Shown here in pieces: positions 1-5,933 of a stretch of DNA of 7,277 nucleotides. The first letter of the stretch is position 1. Every line of letters begins with the position of its first letter. The notes beneath the pieces are model-generated. The model did not search any database and was not told where the DNA came from. It was given only the letters and a program-made list of their open reading frames with translations. A program made the position numbers and the translations under genes. Source of the stretch: Chloroflexota bacterium (GTDB taxonomy: Bacteria; Chloroflexota; Anaerolineae; Anaerolineales; Villigracilaceae); assembly GCA_021796155.1 (NCBI GenBank), contig JAJYOO010000113.1, forward strand, positions 1-7,277. Direction: 5' to 3'.

Positions 1-198
1 GAACGCGGCAAGACCATCGGACAGATCGTACCGGTCAAGCCAACACTGGAGAAACGGCTTAAAGGTCTGGCCGACTCGGGCATCGCCGATTGGGATGGGA
101 GGAAATTTCTGCCCGGTAAGCCGGTCGTCCGCAATCGCGGTTCCATACAAGTTTCTGACCTAGTCATCGAGGATCGCGATGCCGATCATCTACCTTGA
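1..198 (+). CDS. Phd/YefM-like antitoxin, C-terminal part (5' end outside window)
   Basis: This frame is open from the first base and stops at TGA 196-198, giving 65 residues with the N-terminus cut off by the window edge. It begins ERGKTIGQIVPV, which fits the last beta strand of the Phd/YefM DNA-binding domain (usual form: R-x-G-x-P-V-A-x-L-V-P). It ends with SIQVSDLVIEDRD, the tail commonly seen in antitoxins paired with PIN toxins (S-x-x-x-L-V-x-E-D-R). Its stop lies 20 nt inside the next gene, in a different frame, which suggests translational coupling. By family knowledge the antitoxin would bind and block the nuclease and repress its own promoter, which lies outside the window. An AbrB-type VapB is less likely from the visible motifs. 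Confidence 0.8.
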   Translation, partial: ERGKTIGQIVPVKPTLEKRLKGLADSGIADWDGRKFLPGKPVVRNRGSIQVSDLVIEDRDADHLP

Positions 199-625
199 TA
201 CCAGCGCGCTCGTAAAAAAATATGTGGCGGAGTCCGGGTCCAGCGAGGTACAAAATCTGATAAAATCTGCCGACCATTCTGGAACGAGTTGGATCACTCG
301 CGCAGAAATGGCGGCTGCGCTGTCGCGTGCGGTTCGTATGAAACTGTTCCCGGCAAGTGAAGCTGAAGCAGCCTGGAATAAATTCCTTGACGAATGGACA
401 GCACTTTCCCGGTTGAAAGTGTCCGGACAGATCATTGGCCGCGCGGCCTCGCTTGCCTGGGCATATCCCCTGCGAGGCTATGATGCTGTGCATCTGGCTT
501 CCGCCGTTCTCTGGCAGGAAACGCTGGAAACGCAGATCACCCTGGCAACATTCGACCGGGAATTATGGTCGGCAGGTAAGCAAACAGGCTTGATCGTCTG
601 GCCCGAAGACCTTTCCATCAAATAA
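179..625 (+). CDS. vapC: PIN-domain ribonuclease toxin, VapC type
   Basis: The product has 148 residues, a normal length for VapC toxins. All four acidic residues expected of a PIN active site are visible: D7 in the N-terminal strand IIYLDTSALVKKY, E43 in ITRAEMAAAL, D102 in YDAVHLASA, and D126 in LATFDRELW. These coordinate Mg2+ or Mn2+, and the family cleaves RNA, often tRNA or rRNA; the target here cannot be told from sequence. The ATG at 179 is supported by GAGG at 169-172 with a 6-nt spacer and by the typical M-x-x-Y-L-D-T-S-A-L start. It overlaps the antitoxin end by 20 nt, the usual antitoxin-first order with coupled translation. The gene seems intact, so the module may be functional. 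Confidence 0.92.
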   Translation: MPIIYLDTSALVKKYVAESGSSEVQNLIKSADHSGTSWITRAEMAAALSRAVRMKLFPASEAEAAWNKFLDEWTALSRLKVSGQIIGRAASLAWAYPLRGYDAVHLASAVLWQETLETQITLATFDRELWSAGKQTGLIVWPEDLSIK

Positions 626-696
626 GCCCGCAACCAAATATTCAACTTTCCAAATAACGAGATGTCCCCTGCGATTTTCCCTATGTCGGGGCTTAT
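622..696. repeat. Short inverted repeat after the toxin gene
   Basis: ATAAGCCC at 622-629 and GGGCTTAT at 689-696 are perfect 8-bp inverted copies separated by 59 nt. The first copy includes the toxin stop codon. No T-run follows, so it is not a classical intrinsic terminator. It may form a long-range RNA stem at the 3' end of the toxin message, or it may be chance. Confidence 0.25.
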
Positions 697-763
697 GTCT
701 CCACTCCATCTTACCCCTTCTCCAAAAATTTAGACACACTCGATGTGTGATGCAAAATTATCT

Positions 764-786
764 TTGAAATGGTTTTGTGCTACACT
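764..786 (+). promoter_or_regulatory. Possible extended -10 promoter for the lipoprotein gene
   Basis: TACACT at 781-786 matches four of six bases of the sigma-70 -10 consensus and is preceded by TG at 778-779, the extended -10 motif. A TTGAAA at 764-769 looks like a -35 box but lies only 11 bp upstream, too close for normal spacing. At a 17-bp spacing the sequence is TTATCT, a poor -35. An inverted repeat CACAC/GTGTG (735-739 and 745-749) lies just upstream and could be an operator. Initiation here would give a 5' leader of roughly 90 nt. Confidence 0.3.
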
Positions 787-874
787 AAATCAACGCCCCG
801 AATCGGCAGAGATTCTAGGCTTCACTATTGCCGCTAGCTTGTATTGCAAGCCCTGCAACACCTTGAAGTACGCC

Positions 875-880
875 AGGAGG
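875..880 (+). promoter_or_regulatory. Strong ribosome binding site AGGAGG
   Basis: AGGAGG is a perfect anti-Shine-Dalgarno match four bases before the ATG at 885. It fixes the start of the large lipoprotein, which is confirmed by the signal peptide that follows at once. The spacer is slightly short. Confidence 0.8.
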
Positions 881-884
881 AAAA

Positions 885-3800
885 ATGCTCAACAACAATT
901 TGTTGAAACGACTGATCCTTGTGTGCGTTCTTGTGGTGTCGGCTTGTGGTTCCATTCCAAGCCAGGTTTCGACACTGACAGCCACTTCATTGCCTGATGT
1001 TTACTTATCTGAGTTGACTCCAGTTTATGTGGCAGTGGGATATGGTCACCTTGGCGTAGGAAAATATGATTTGCCTGAGGAAAACGTTAATGGAAAACCA
1101 ATCTATACACATGGGGAATACTATCCTCATGGGTTAATGGCACATGCGCCTTCCAGGCTTGACTATCAACTCAATGGACAATACCGATTTTTCCATACCC
1201 AGATTCTTAAACAGGATGATGTAGACTGCGGCGATGGCGTTATCTTCATGGTTTTAGTTGATGGCAAAAACGTTTATACCAGTGGAGTGGTTTCTTCCTC
1301 CGGTCCCCCGCAGAACCTTGAGTTGAATGTAGCAAATGCTCAAAGACTCTCGCTAGTGGTTGATGAACGCCAGACCGGCGATTGTGACTGGTCTATTTGG
1401 GGAGATCCATTATTGAGCCAAACCAAGGGTGCGACACCGACCGTTCCAACAAACACTTCTACTCTGGCCGCTGCTACATCTGTTATGCCGACTGCCGTTC
1501 CCAGTTCGACATCTACCTCAATACCGACAACGATTCCTAGTTCGACGCCTACCGCACTCCCACTGCCGACTCCCAATCCTGCGTTAGGTCCGTTGCAGAT
1601 CGTGGGGCAAATCGGTGGGCCAACGCAAGCTGTGGCTGTGGCGGACAACTATGCTTTTGTTGGCGTCGGCTCAAGACTTACTGTGTTGGATATATCTACT
1701 CCTTCTTCGCCTCGTGAATTGGGATCCAGCGAACCTTTCAGTGCGGCGGTACGCGATGTTGAAGTTTTCGGAAACACTGCATTTGTAGCTGCGGGCGGTG
1801 CTGGCTTGTATATCGTTGACATCTCCGACCCTGCTCACCCAACAACACTTGGAAATTACAAGTCTTCGGGCTATACCGAAGGTGTCACGGCTGCAGGCAA
1901 GTATGCATACGTTGCGGATGGGCCAGATGGTTTACGAATAGTGGACATCACCGACCGCGCTCATCCAGTTGAAGTTTCATCGGTCTACCCAATGAGCTAT
2001 GCTTTTGATGTTGTTGTTGATGGCAGTTATGCTTATATCGCCGCGGCCGGTGCAGGCTTGTTGGTTGCGGATATATCTGACCCAGCGCATCCCAAAGCAG
2101 TCGGTAGTTATGGTTTATATGGATATGCTTATGGACTTGCCAAATCGGGACCAACCATTTATATTGCAGATGGCTGGGAAGGTTTGCAAGTGTTGGATGT
2201 TTCTGACCCAACGAAGCCTCAGAGCATTGGTTCGTACAGTACCCCCGGCTGGGCAATGGATGTTATCACGGTAGGAGATACACTTTATTTGGCAGATGCC
2301 TCAGATGGTTTGCGCGTGTTCAATATATCGGATAAGTCGAAGATCGCGGAGATTGGAAATTACTCAACGCCCGATGGTCATTCTGGGCATTTGGCTGTTC
2401 ATGGCAACACCGTCTATCTGGCAGATATTCATTTGGGTGTTCACATCGTGGATGTCTCTGTACCTAGTAACCCTCAACGCGTGGGATTATACAGTCCGAT
2501 GGGTCATGCTCAAGCTGTGGCTGTAGCCAATGGGCACGCATATATAGCTGGTTTAACTTACGGCTTACGCGTCATAGATTTGGCAGACATAACTCATCCA
2601 CGCGAAGTAGCAAGCCTCGCCACTGAGTTGCCTGCTACTACGATAGCCACATCCGGAAACTCTGTATACATGGGCACTTTCATCGATATGAAATCCAATC
2701 TTCCACCAAGCCTCTACGCTGTAGATGTCTCTGATCCGCTCCATCCGAAGGCTTCTTCTCCTCAGCCGCTAGAAGGACACACTGGCCTTTCAACTTTCCA
2801 AGGTGGGAATCCTCCATCGGGAAACATCATTGGCATTATGCCGCACAACATATTTGTTCAAGGAACGAACCTTTATATCTCCGGTGAGTGGGGCTTCTTA
2901 ACACTGGATATTTCTGATCCTCTCTCGCCTCACGAACTCAGTTTCCTTCAGACAGCCGAGAGTACAGTAATAGGTCTCCCGACGACTGGTTTCGTGACTG
3001 CTGTCGGGAATGTCGCATATGTTGCAGTTATGTGGGGTGGGCTATATACATTTGATGTTTCGAATCCTAAACAGCCTACTCTCTTAGGCGTTTTCAATGA
3101 TCCGCCGCCCGGAGTGAAGAATCCCAAAGATGATCCAGTTAGCAGCGTGGCGGTAGCTCCGCCATTTGCCTATATCTTGTATAACGATATGGTGCGCGTT
3201 TTGGATATCTCTGACCCAAGGCATCCCAAGGGACTCGGTTCATTCCCTGTGCCGCTTCCGCCGTTCACCAACGGTATTGGCGCCCAGTCGCTGGCCGTTG
3301 ATGGAAACAGGCTCTTCATTGCCGATAACGCTGCCGGTTTGCTGGAATTGGATGTGACAGACCCCAACCATCTCAAACTAATAGGTCAACTTCGAATGCC
3401 TGGCCTCGCCACATGGGTGACCGTGGATAAAGGGCTTGTCTATGTGGCGGATGGTGATGGTGGACTCTTCATTATCCAAACTTCTCAGGAATCTGCCACT
3501 ATCAACAATGCGCCTATTGCTCATCAAGACTGGCCTGAGAATAGGCCATATAACAGTCCTCCTTTTGAGAATTCCTCACTAACTGCGTCTCTTGTGCCGA
3601 GTCCTGATGGAATAGCCAATGTGGATCAAACCATCGCTGATCAGTACCAACCTGTTAGTTTTCAAAGATCATTATTGCTCTTCAATCTACCGGCTTTGCC
3701 ACAATCTTCTGGCAATACTTGTACGGTCACTAGCACAGGGGATAGTGGTTCCGGCACCTTGCGCGAGTGCATGCAAAAGGCTCAAAGCGGCGAGGTTATA

Positions 3801-5123
3801 AATTTCGATCCTCAAGTCTTCCCGCCCAAAAACCCATCTACGATCTATGTTATGAGTGATCTGGGCTTGGGCGGCGGAGGCCGCGTAACTATTGATGGAA
3901 GCCATGCCGGGGTTATCCTAGATGGCAGTCACGCTCCTAAAGGAACCAATGGTCTCAATATCCTTTCGGACAATAATGTCATCAAGGGGCTCCAAATCCT
4001 GTACTTTCCAAGCGATGGCATAGTTCTACAGCGGCAGCATAATATTATTGGTGGTGACAGATCACGCGGGGAAGCGCCTATTGGAGAAGGCAACGTAATC
4101 AGCGGAAATGGTGAAGCAGAAATCGGCACAAAAGTGGCTGCTTATAATTTAATCATCGGAAATTATATTGGCATTGATGTTACTGGGAAGAAGAGTCTGG
4201 GGAAGCCAAGTTTCCGCACCATTGATATTGCAGGGTCATCCTCTCATAACCGCATAGAGAAAAATGTTATCTTTGGAGCCGTTGGTATTGGCGATCAAGG
4301 CAGTTCCTATAATGAAATCGTTGGCAATTTCATTGGCACAGATGCCAGCGGGACAATTCCTTTGGGCGATGACAGTGTCATTGTAGTGGGACTTCCCTTC
4401 AATAGAATCGGTGGAACACGTTCAGGCGAGGGAAATGTCATTAATGGCCGTATTGCAATACTTGGGACTTCAGACGTAGTTGTGATGGGCAATTCAATTG
4501 GCATCGATTCGACGGGCAAGAAAACATTTCCGCTTTCCACTTGGGCGCTTAGCCTCGGAAACGGCACCTATCACAACTTTATCGGCGGCACAACAGATGG
4601 AGAACGGAATGTCATCGCTGGTGGAAAAGACAGCATTTTGGTTCACCTCGACAGCATTGCAGACTTCAACTTCATAGCAGGCAACTATCTTGGCGTGGAC
4701 GCCAGTGGCAAAATCATGTTTCCAAATCAGGTAGGGATTTCCCTTGAGACGTCAGAACACAATGCCATTCAAGGAAACCTGATTGCGGGAGGTCAGGCAT
4801 TTGGGGTGAGTTTGTCCAGCCTTGACCTGAACCAAGCCAGTGCTAATTTCAACTGGATACGAGCCAATCGCATCACACAAAACAAGGTTGGGCTTGGCAT
4901 AGGAAATGGCGTAGGCAATACAATCGTTGGAAACAGCTTTGTTGGCAACAGCCTCAACGGCCAAGATGGAGGCCAAAATGATCTGTGGAACGATGAAAGT
5001 GCGGGTAACTACTGGAGTGATTACAGAGGGAAAGATGCCAACGGCGATGGCATTGGAGATACACCATACAAGATTCTTCCCAATGGTGTAGATCGCTATC
5101 CGCTGATGAAACCTTTTCCATAA
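885..5123 (+). CDS. Giant lipoprotein: NPCBM + 14 LVIVD-type propeller blades + parallel beta-helix + NosD-like tail
   Basis: The product has 1412 residues. Residues 1-21 form a lipoprotein signal: K8 and R9, a hydrophobic core, then lipobox V-S-A-C with C21 as the lipidated Cys. Residues about 38-178 match NPCBM, a putative carbohydrate-binding domain: YLSEL at 40-44, HGLMAHAPS at 82-90, a VDGKNVYTSG stretch and a closing DWSIWGDPLL; C115 and C167 could pair. Residues 184-234 are a Thr/Pro/Ser-rich linker. Residues 237-867 carry 14 LVIVD-like repeats centred on G-L-x-h-h-D-h-S-D-P-x-x-P (h, hydrophobic). A linker rich in Pro and Asn follows to about 942. From 943 comes a beta-helix opening with CTVTSTGDSGSGTLREC, a common entry motif of secreted beta-helix proteins. 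The end, 1375-1408, resembles the NosD C-terminus (NYWSDY...DANGDGIGD...YPLM), including an Asp-rich, possibly Ca-binding, loop. No catalytic domain is seen. Inferred role: membrane-anchored extracellular binding, adhesion or scaffold protein. It has its own RBS and appears monocistronic. The architecture calls are firm; the function is unknown. Confidence 0.92.
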   Translation: MLNNNLLKRLILVCVLVVSACGSIPSQVSTLTATSLPDVYLSELTPVYVAVGYGHLGVGKYDLPEENVNGKPIYTHGEYYPHGLMAHAPSRLDYQLNGQYRFFHTQILKQDDVDCGDGVIFMVLVDGKNVYTSGVVSSSGPPQNLELNVANAQRLSLVVDERQTGDCDWSIWGDPLLSQTKGATPTVPTNTSTLAAATSVMPTAVPSSTSTSIPTTIPSSTPTALPLPTPNPALGPLQIVGQIGGPTQAVAVADNYAFVGVGSRLTVLDISTPSSPRELGSSEPFSAAVRDVEVFGNTAFVAAGGAGLYIVDISDPAHPTTLGNYKSSGYTEGVTAAGKYAYVADGPDGLRIVDITDRAHPVEVSSVYPMSYAFDVVVDGSYAYIAAAGAGLLVADISDPAHPKAVGSYGLYGYAYGLAKSGPTIYIADGWEGLQVLDVSDPTKPQSIGSYSTPGWAMDVITVGDTLYLADASDGLRVFNISDKSKIAEIGNYSTPDGHSGHLAVHGNTVYLADIHLGVHIVDVSVPSNPQRVGLYSPMGHAQAVAVANGHAYIAGLTYGLRVIDLADITHPREVASLATELPATTIATSGNSVYMGTFIDMKSNLPPSLYAVDVSDPLHPKASSPQPLEGHTGLSTFQGGNPPSGNIIGIMPHNIFVQGTNLYISGEWGFLTLDISDPLSPHELSFLQTAESTVIGLPTTGFVTAVGNVAYVAVMWGGLYTFDVSNPKQPTLLGVFNDPPPGVKNPKDDPVSSVAVAPPFAYILYNDMVRVLDISDPRHPKGLGSFPVPLPPFTNGIGAQSLAVDGNRLFIADNAAGLLELDVTDPNHLKLIGQLRMPGLATWVTVDKGLVYVADGDGGLFIIQTSQESATINNAPIAHQDWPENRPYNSPPFENSSLTASLVPSPDGIANVDQTIADQYQPVSFQRSLLLFNLPALPQSSGNTCTVTSTGDSGSGTLRECMQKAQSGEVINFDPQVFPPKNPSTIYVMSDLGLGGGGRVTIDGSHAGVILDGSHAPKGTNGLNILSDNNVIKGLQILYFPSDGIVLQRQHNIIGGDRSRGEAPIGEGNVISGNGEAEIGTKVAAYNLIIGNYIGIDVTGKKSLGKPSFRTIDIAGSSSHNRIEKNVIFGAVGIGDQGSSYNEIVGNFIGTDASGTIPLGDDSVIVVGLPFNRIGGTRSGEGNVINGRIAILGTSDVVVMGNSIGIDSTGKKTFPLSTWALSLGNGTYHNFIGGTTDGERNVIAGGKDSILVHLDSIADFNFIAGNYLGVDASGKIMFPNQVGISLETSEHNAIQGNLIAGGQAFGVSLSSLDLNQASANFNWIRANRITQNKVGLGIGNGVGNTIVGNSFVGNSLNGQDGGQNDLWNDESAGNYWSDYRGKDANGDGIGDTPYKILPNGVDRYPLMKPFP
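1434..1586 (+). repeat. Thr/Pro-rich linker coding segment with internal duplication
   Basis: Residues 184-234 of the lipoprotein are almost entirely Thr, Pro, Ser, Ala and Val and end PLPTPNPALGP. Such linkers separate extracellular domains and are very common in Anaerolineae surface proteins. The DNA shows a local duplication: AGTTCGACATCTACC at 1503-1517 recurs at 1539-1553 with 13 of 15 bases identical, exactly 12 codons apart. Confidence 0.75.
1593..3485 (+). repeat. Fourteen LVIVD-type beta-propeller blades (protein-level repeats)
   Basis: Within the lipoprotein the core motif recurs 14 times, with Asp of the h-D-h-S-D-P signature at residues 269, 312, 354, 396, 438, a variant FNIS at 479-482, then 523, 565, 614, 675, 724, 774, 823 and a terminal FIIQ at 862-865. 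Spacing is 41-44 residues through blade 8; blades 9-12 carry inserts, the largest at about 600-655. A strand like the outer strand of a blade (LQIVGQIG, 237-244) precedes blade 1, and blade 14 lacks that strand. Fourteen blades with this offset fit two seven-bladed propellers, each closed by a strand borrowed from before its first blade. The repeats are diverged at DNA level. Confidence 0.85.
4161..4727 (+). repeat. Beta-helix repeats with N-x-h-G-x-D-x-[ST]-G motif
   Basis: Four copies of the motif lie at residues 1093 (NYIGIDVTGKK), 1148 (NFIGTDASGT), 1203 (NSIGIDSTGKK) and 1267 (NYLGVDASGK) of the lipoprotein. The start-to-start spacing is 55, 55 and 64 residues. Between them lie partner motifs of the form IGGT-x-x-GE-x-NVI-x-G at about 1175 and 1233, with a related copy at 1055. 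This is the pattern of right-handed parallel beta-helix surface proteins, with Asn ladders and turns. Confidence 0.75.
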
Positions 5124-5218
5124 ATGTCGCGTTTCTTCAAGCATATCGCCATGCAAGTCAAATGTGGAATTGCGAGTTGATACCGTAAAGAGGGCACTTG
5201 TCCAGATCGTGCAACTGA

Positions 5219-5249
5219 ATCTGAGTCACGGCCCATTATCTGAGTTCAC
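5219..5249. repeat. Short direct repeat ATCTGAGT(T)CAC
   Basis: ATCTGAGTCAC at 5219-5229 recurs as ATCTGAGTTCAC at 5238-5249, identical over the first eight bases and offset by 19 bp. It ends nine bases before an AGGAGG sequence, so it could be a regulator binding site for whatever is translated there. Chance cannot be excluded for a match this short. Confidence 0.25.
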
Positions 5250-5257
5250 CCATAGGT

Positions 5258-5295
5258 AGGAGGCCGTAGAAATGAATCCCAACAGGATCAATTGA
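5258..5295 (+). other. Perfect Shine-Dalgarno followed by a 7-codon ORF
   Basis: AGGAGG at 5258-5263, an 8-nt spacer and ATG at 5272 make an ideal initiation site, but the frame reads only MNPNRIN before TGA at 5293-5295. Past that TGA the same frame continues for 16 codons (TECYRLIALSDSRTSM) to TAA. It may be a leader peptide, the start of a decayed gene, or coincidence. Nothing downstream on this strand is a clear partner gene. Confidence 0.25.
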
Positions 5296-5387
5296 ACCGA
5301 GTGCTACCGCCTAATTGCGCTGTCAGATTCTCGCACATCCATGTAATCCGCACTATTCCCACTGCCCACAATCCATCACTCTCTTCA

Positions 5388-5421
5388 AGAGGCCCGGCCA
5401 TCGCTCGGCTTCTGGCATTTT
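5388..5421 (+). terminator. Weak candidate terminator hairpin
   Basis: AGAGGCC (5388-5394) can pair with GGCTTCT (5407-5413), seven pairs including one G-T wobble, across a 12-nt loop. Four T residues follow at 5418-5421 after a 4-nt gap. It lies about 265 nt beyond the lipoprotein stop. The stem is short, the loop long and the T-run displaced, so it would be inefficient. No better terminator was seen for either convergent gene. Confidence 0.25.
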
Positions 5422-5566
5422 AATCTAAGCGCGCAATCAATGTGTTTATTTCGCGAAATGGCACATGACGTTGTGCATTGGTTATCTTGACCGGAGATTC
5501 CTTCACGTTGAGGCGATCAATGAACAGATTGATATGAATGACACATTTCGAGAAGCATCCCTCCAT
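5420..5566 (-). CDS. Doubtful 48-residue hypothetical protein
   Basis: An ATG at 5566 is preceded by AGGAAG (5580-5575 on the minus strand) with an 8-nt spacer, a reasonable ribosome binding site. The frame gives 48 residues, including HINLFIDRLNV and REINTLIARLD, mixed hydrophobic and charged, with two Cys near the start. The frame stays open upstream to a TTG at 5641, which would give 73 residues. I recognise no family. It could be a small gene, a fragment of a decayed gene, or a chance ORF. It would be transcribed in the same direction as the pseudokinase but lies downstream of its stop. Confidence 0.18.
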   Translation of the reverse strand: MEGCFSKCVIHINLFIDRLNVKESPVKITNAQRHVPFREINTLIARLD

Positions 5567-5744
5567 GTTTTGCGCTTCCTTTTGTGTTCTGCCCGTTCTC
5601 CTTTGCCGATACTGCTCGTGGGTTATGGGGTTCGGTAGCAAATGATTGAAAAAGCAGACCTGTTTTCAGTTGGGTCCATCAGCCTTCCTTTTCCAATTCC
5701 TGCTGCCATCGCCGTGCTCTTTGCCTCGAACTTTGGCGAGGGGC

Positions 5745-5933
5745 ATGGAGGTCATCCAGTTGGAACCCAGAGGAGGAAATCTCAGAACTCATTATCTAAT
5801 AGACAAAACAAATAGCGTTCACATAAAGGATTCGACTGCTCAGCAAGTTGCACAGGCACTGCAGGCTAACTCCCTAAAGGTTGAAATCGATTGTCCGATG
5901 TTTACTTATTTCCTCCATAAACCTGACCTTTAG
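5745..5933 (+). CDS. Doubtful 62-residue ORF tail-overlapping the pseudokinase gene
   Basis: From the ATG at 5745 the frame reads MEVIQLEPRGG, then a charged stretch with STAQQVAQALQANSLKVEI that could form a helix and strand. The last residues simply mirror the 3' end of the opposite-strand gene, a 32-nt overlap. The ribosome binding site is poor: GAGGGG ends one base before the ATG. The same frame is open back to an ATG at 5646. No family is recognised; the middle part looks more protein-like than most chance ORFs, so a gene remnant is possible. Confidence 0.18.
   Translation: MEVIQLEPRGGNLRTHYLIDKTNSVHIKDSTAQQVAQALQANSLKVEIDCPMFTYFLHKPDL

Larger units (their letters stand above)
5124..5901. 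other. Gene-poor 778-bp gap between convergent genes
   Basis: No frame here encodes a protein I can recognise. Visible items are a 17- to 18-nt-spaced direct repeat (5219-5249), a perfect Shine-Dalgarno with a 7-codon ORF (5258-5295), a weak hairpin with a T-run (5388-5421), a possible 48-codon minus-strand ORF (5420-5566) and a possible 62-codon plus-strand ORF (5745-5933). Short frames with stops suggest either true intergenic DNA or decayed coding sequence. No transposase motif or terminal inverted repeats were found. Confidence 0.6.

Noticed and set aside
164..493. Open frames on the minus strand opposite the PIN toxin (164-493 and 190-435)
   Set aside because: They lie wholly opposite a gene with clear family motifs, show no recognisable motif of their own, and are explained as antisense shadows.
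764..769. TTGAAA as the -35 box of the lipoprotein promoter
   Set aside because: It matches the consensus well but is only 11 bp from the TACACT -10 element, outside workable spacing; kept only as context for the extended -10 call.
743..997. 84-residue plus-strand frame before and into the lipoprotein gene
   Set aside because: It overlaps the strong Shine-Dalgarno and signal peptide of the lipoprotein in another frame, has no ribosome binding site of its own, and its Cys- and Trp-rich product resembles no family.
1593..3485. Repetitive region considered as a DNA tandem repeat or CRISPR-like array
   Set aside because: Repetition is at protein level with diverged codons and no constant repeat/spacer pattern; it reflects propeller blades.
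4752..5156. 134-residue minus-strand frame opposite the lipoprotein 3' end
   Set aside because: It lies opposite the well-supported NosD-like tail and last beta-helix coils; its product is low in recognisable motifs and has no convincing start.
5124..5180. 18-codon frame starting at the base after the lipoprotein stop
   Set aside because: It is in frame with the lipoprotein and begins right after its TAA, has no ribosome binding site distinct from coding sequence, and has no recognisable product; most likely chance.
5124..5901. Insertion sequence or transposase remnant
   Set aside because: No terminal inverted repeats, target duplication or DDE-like motif could be found by eye; a translated search would be needed to revive this idea.
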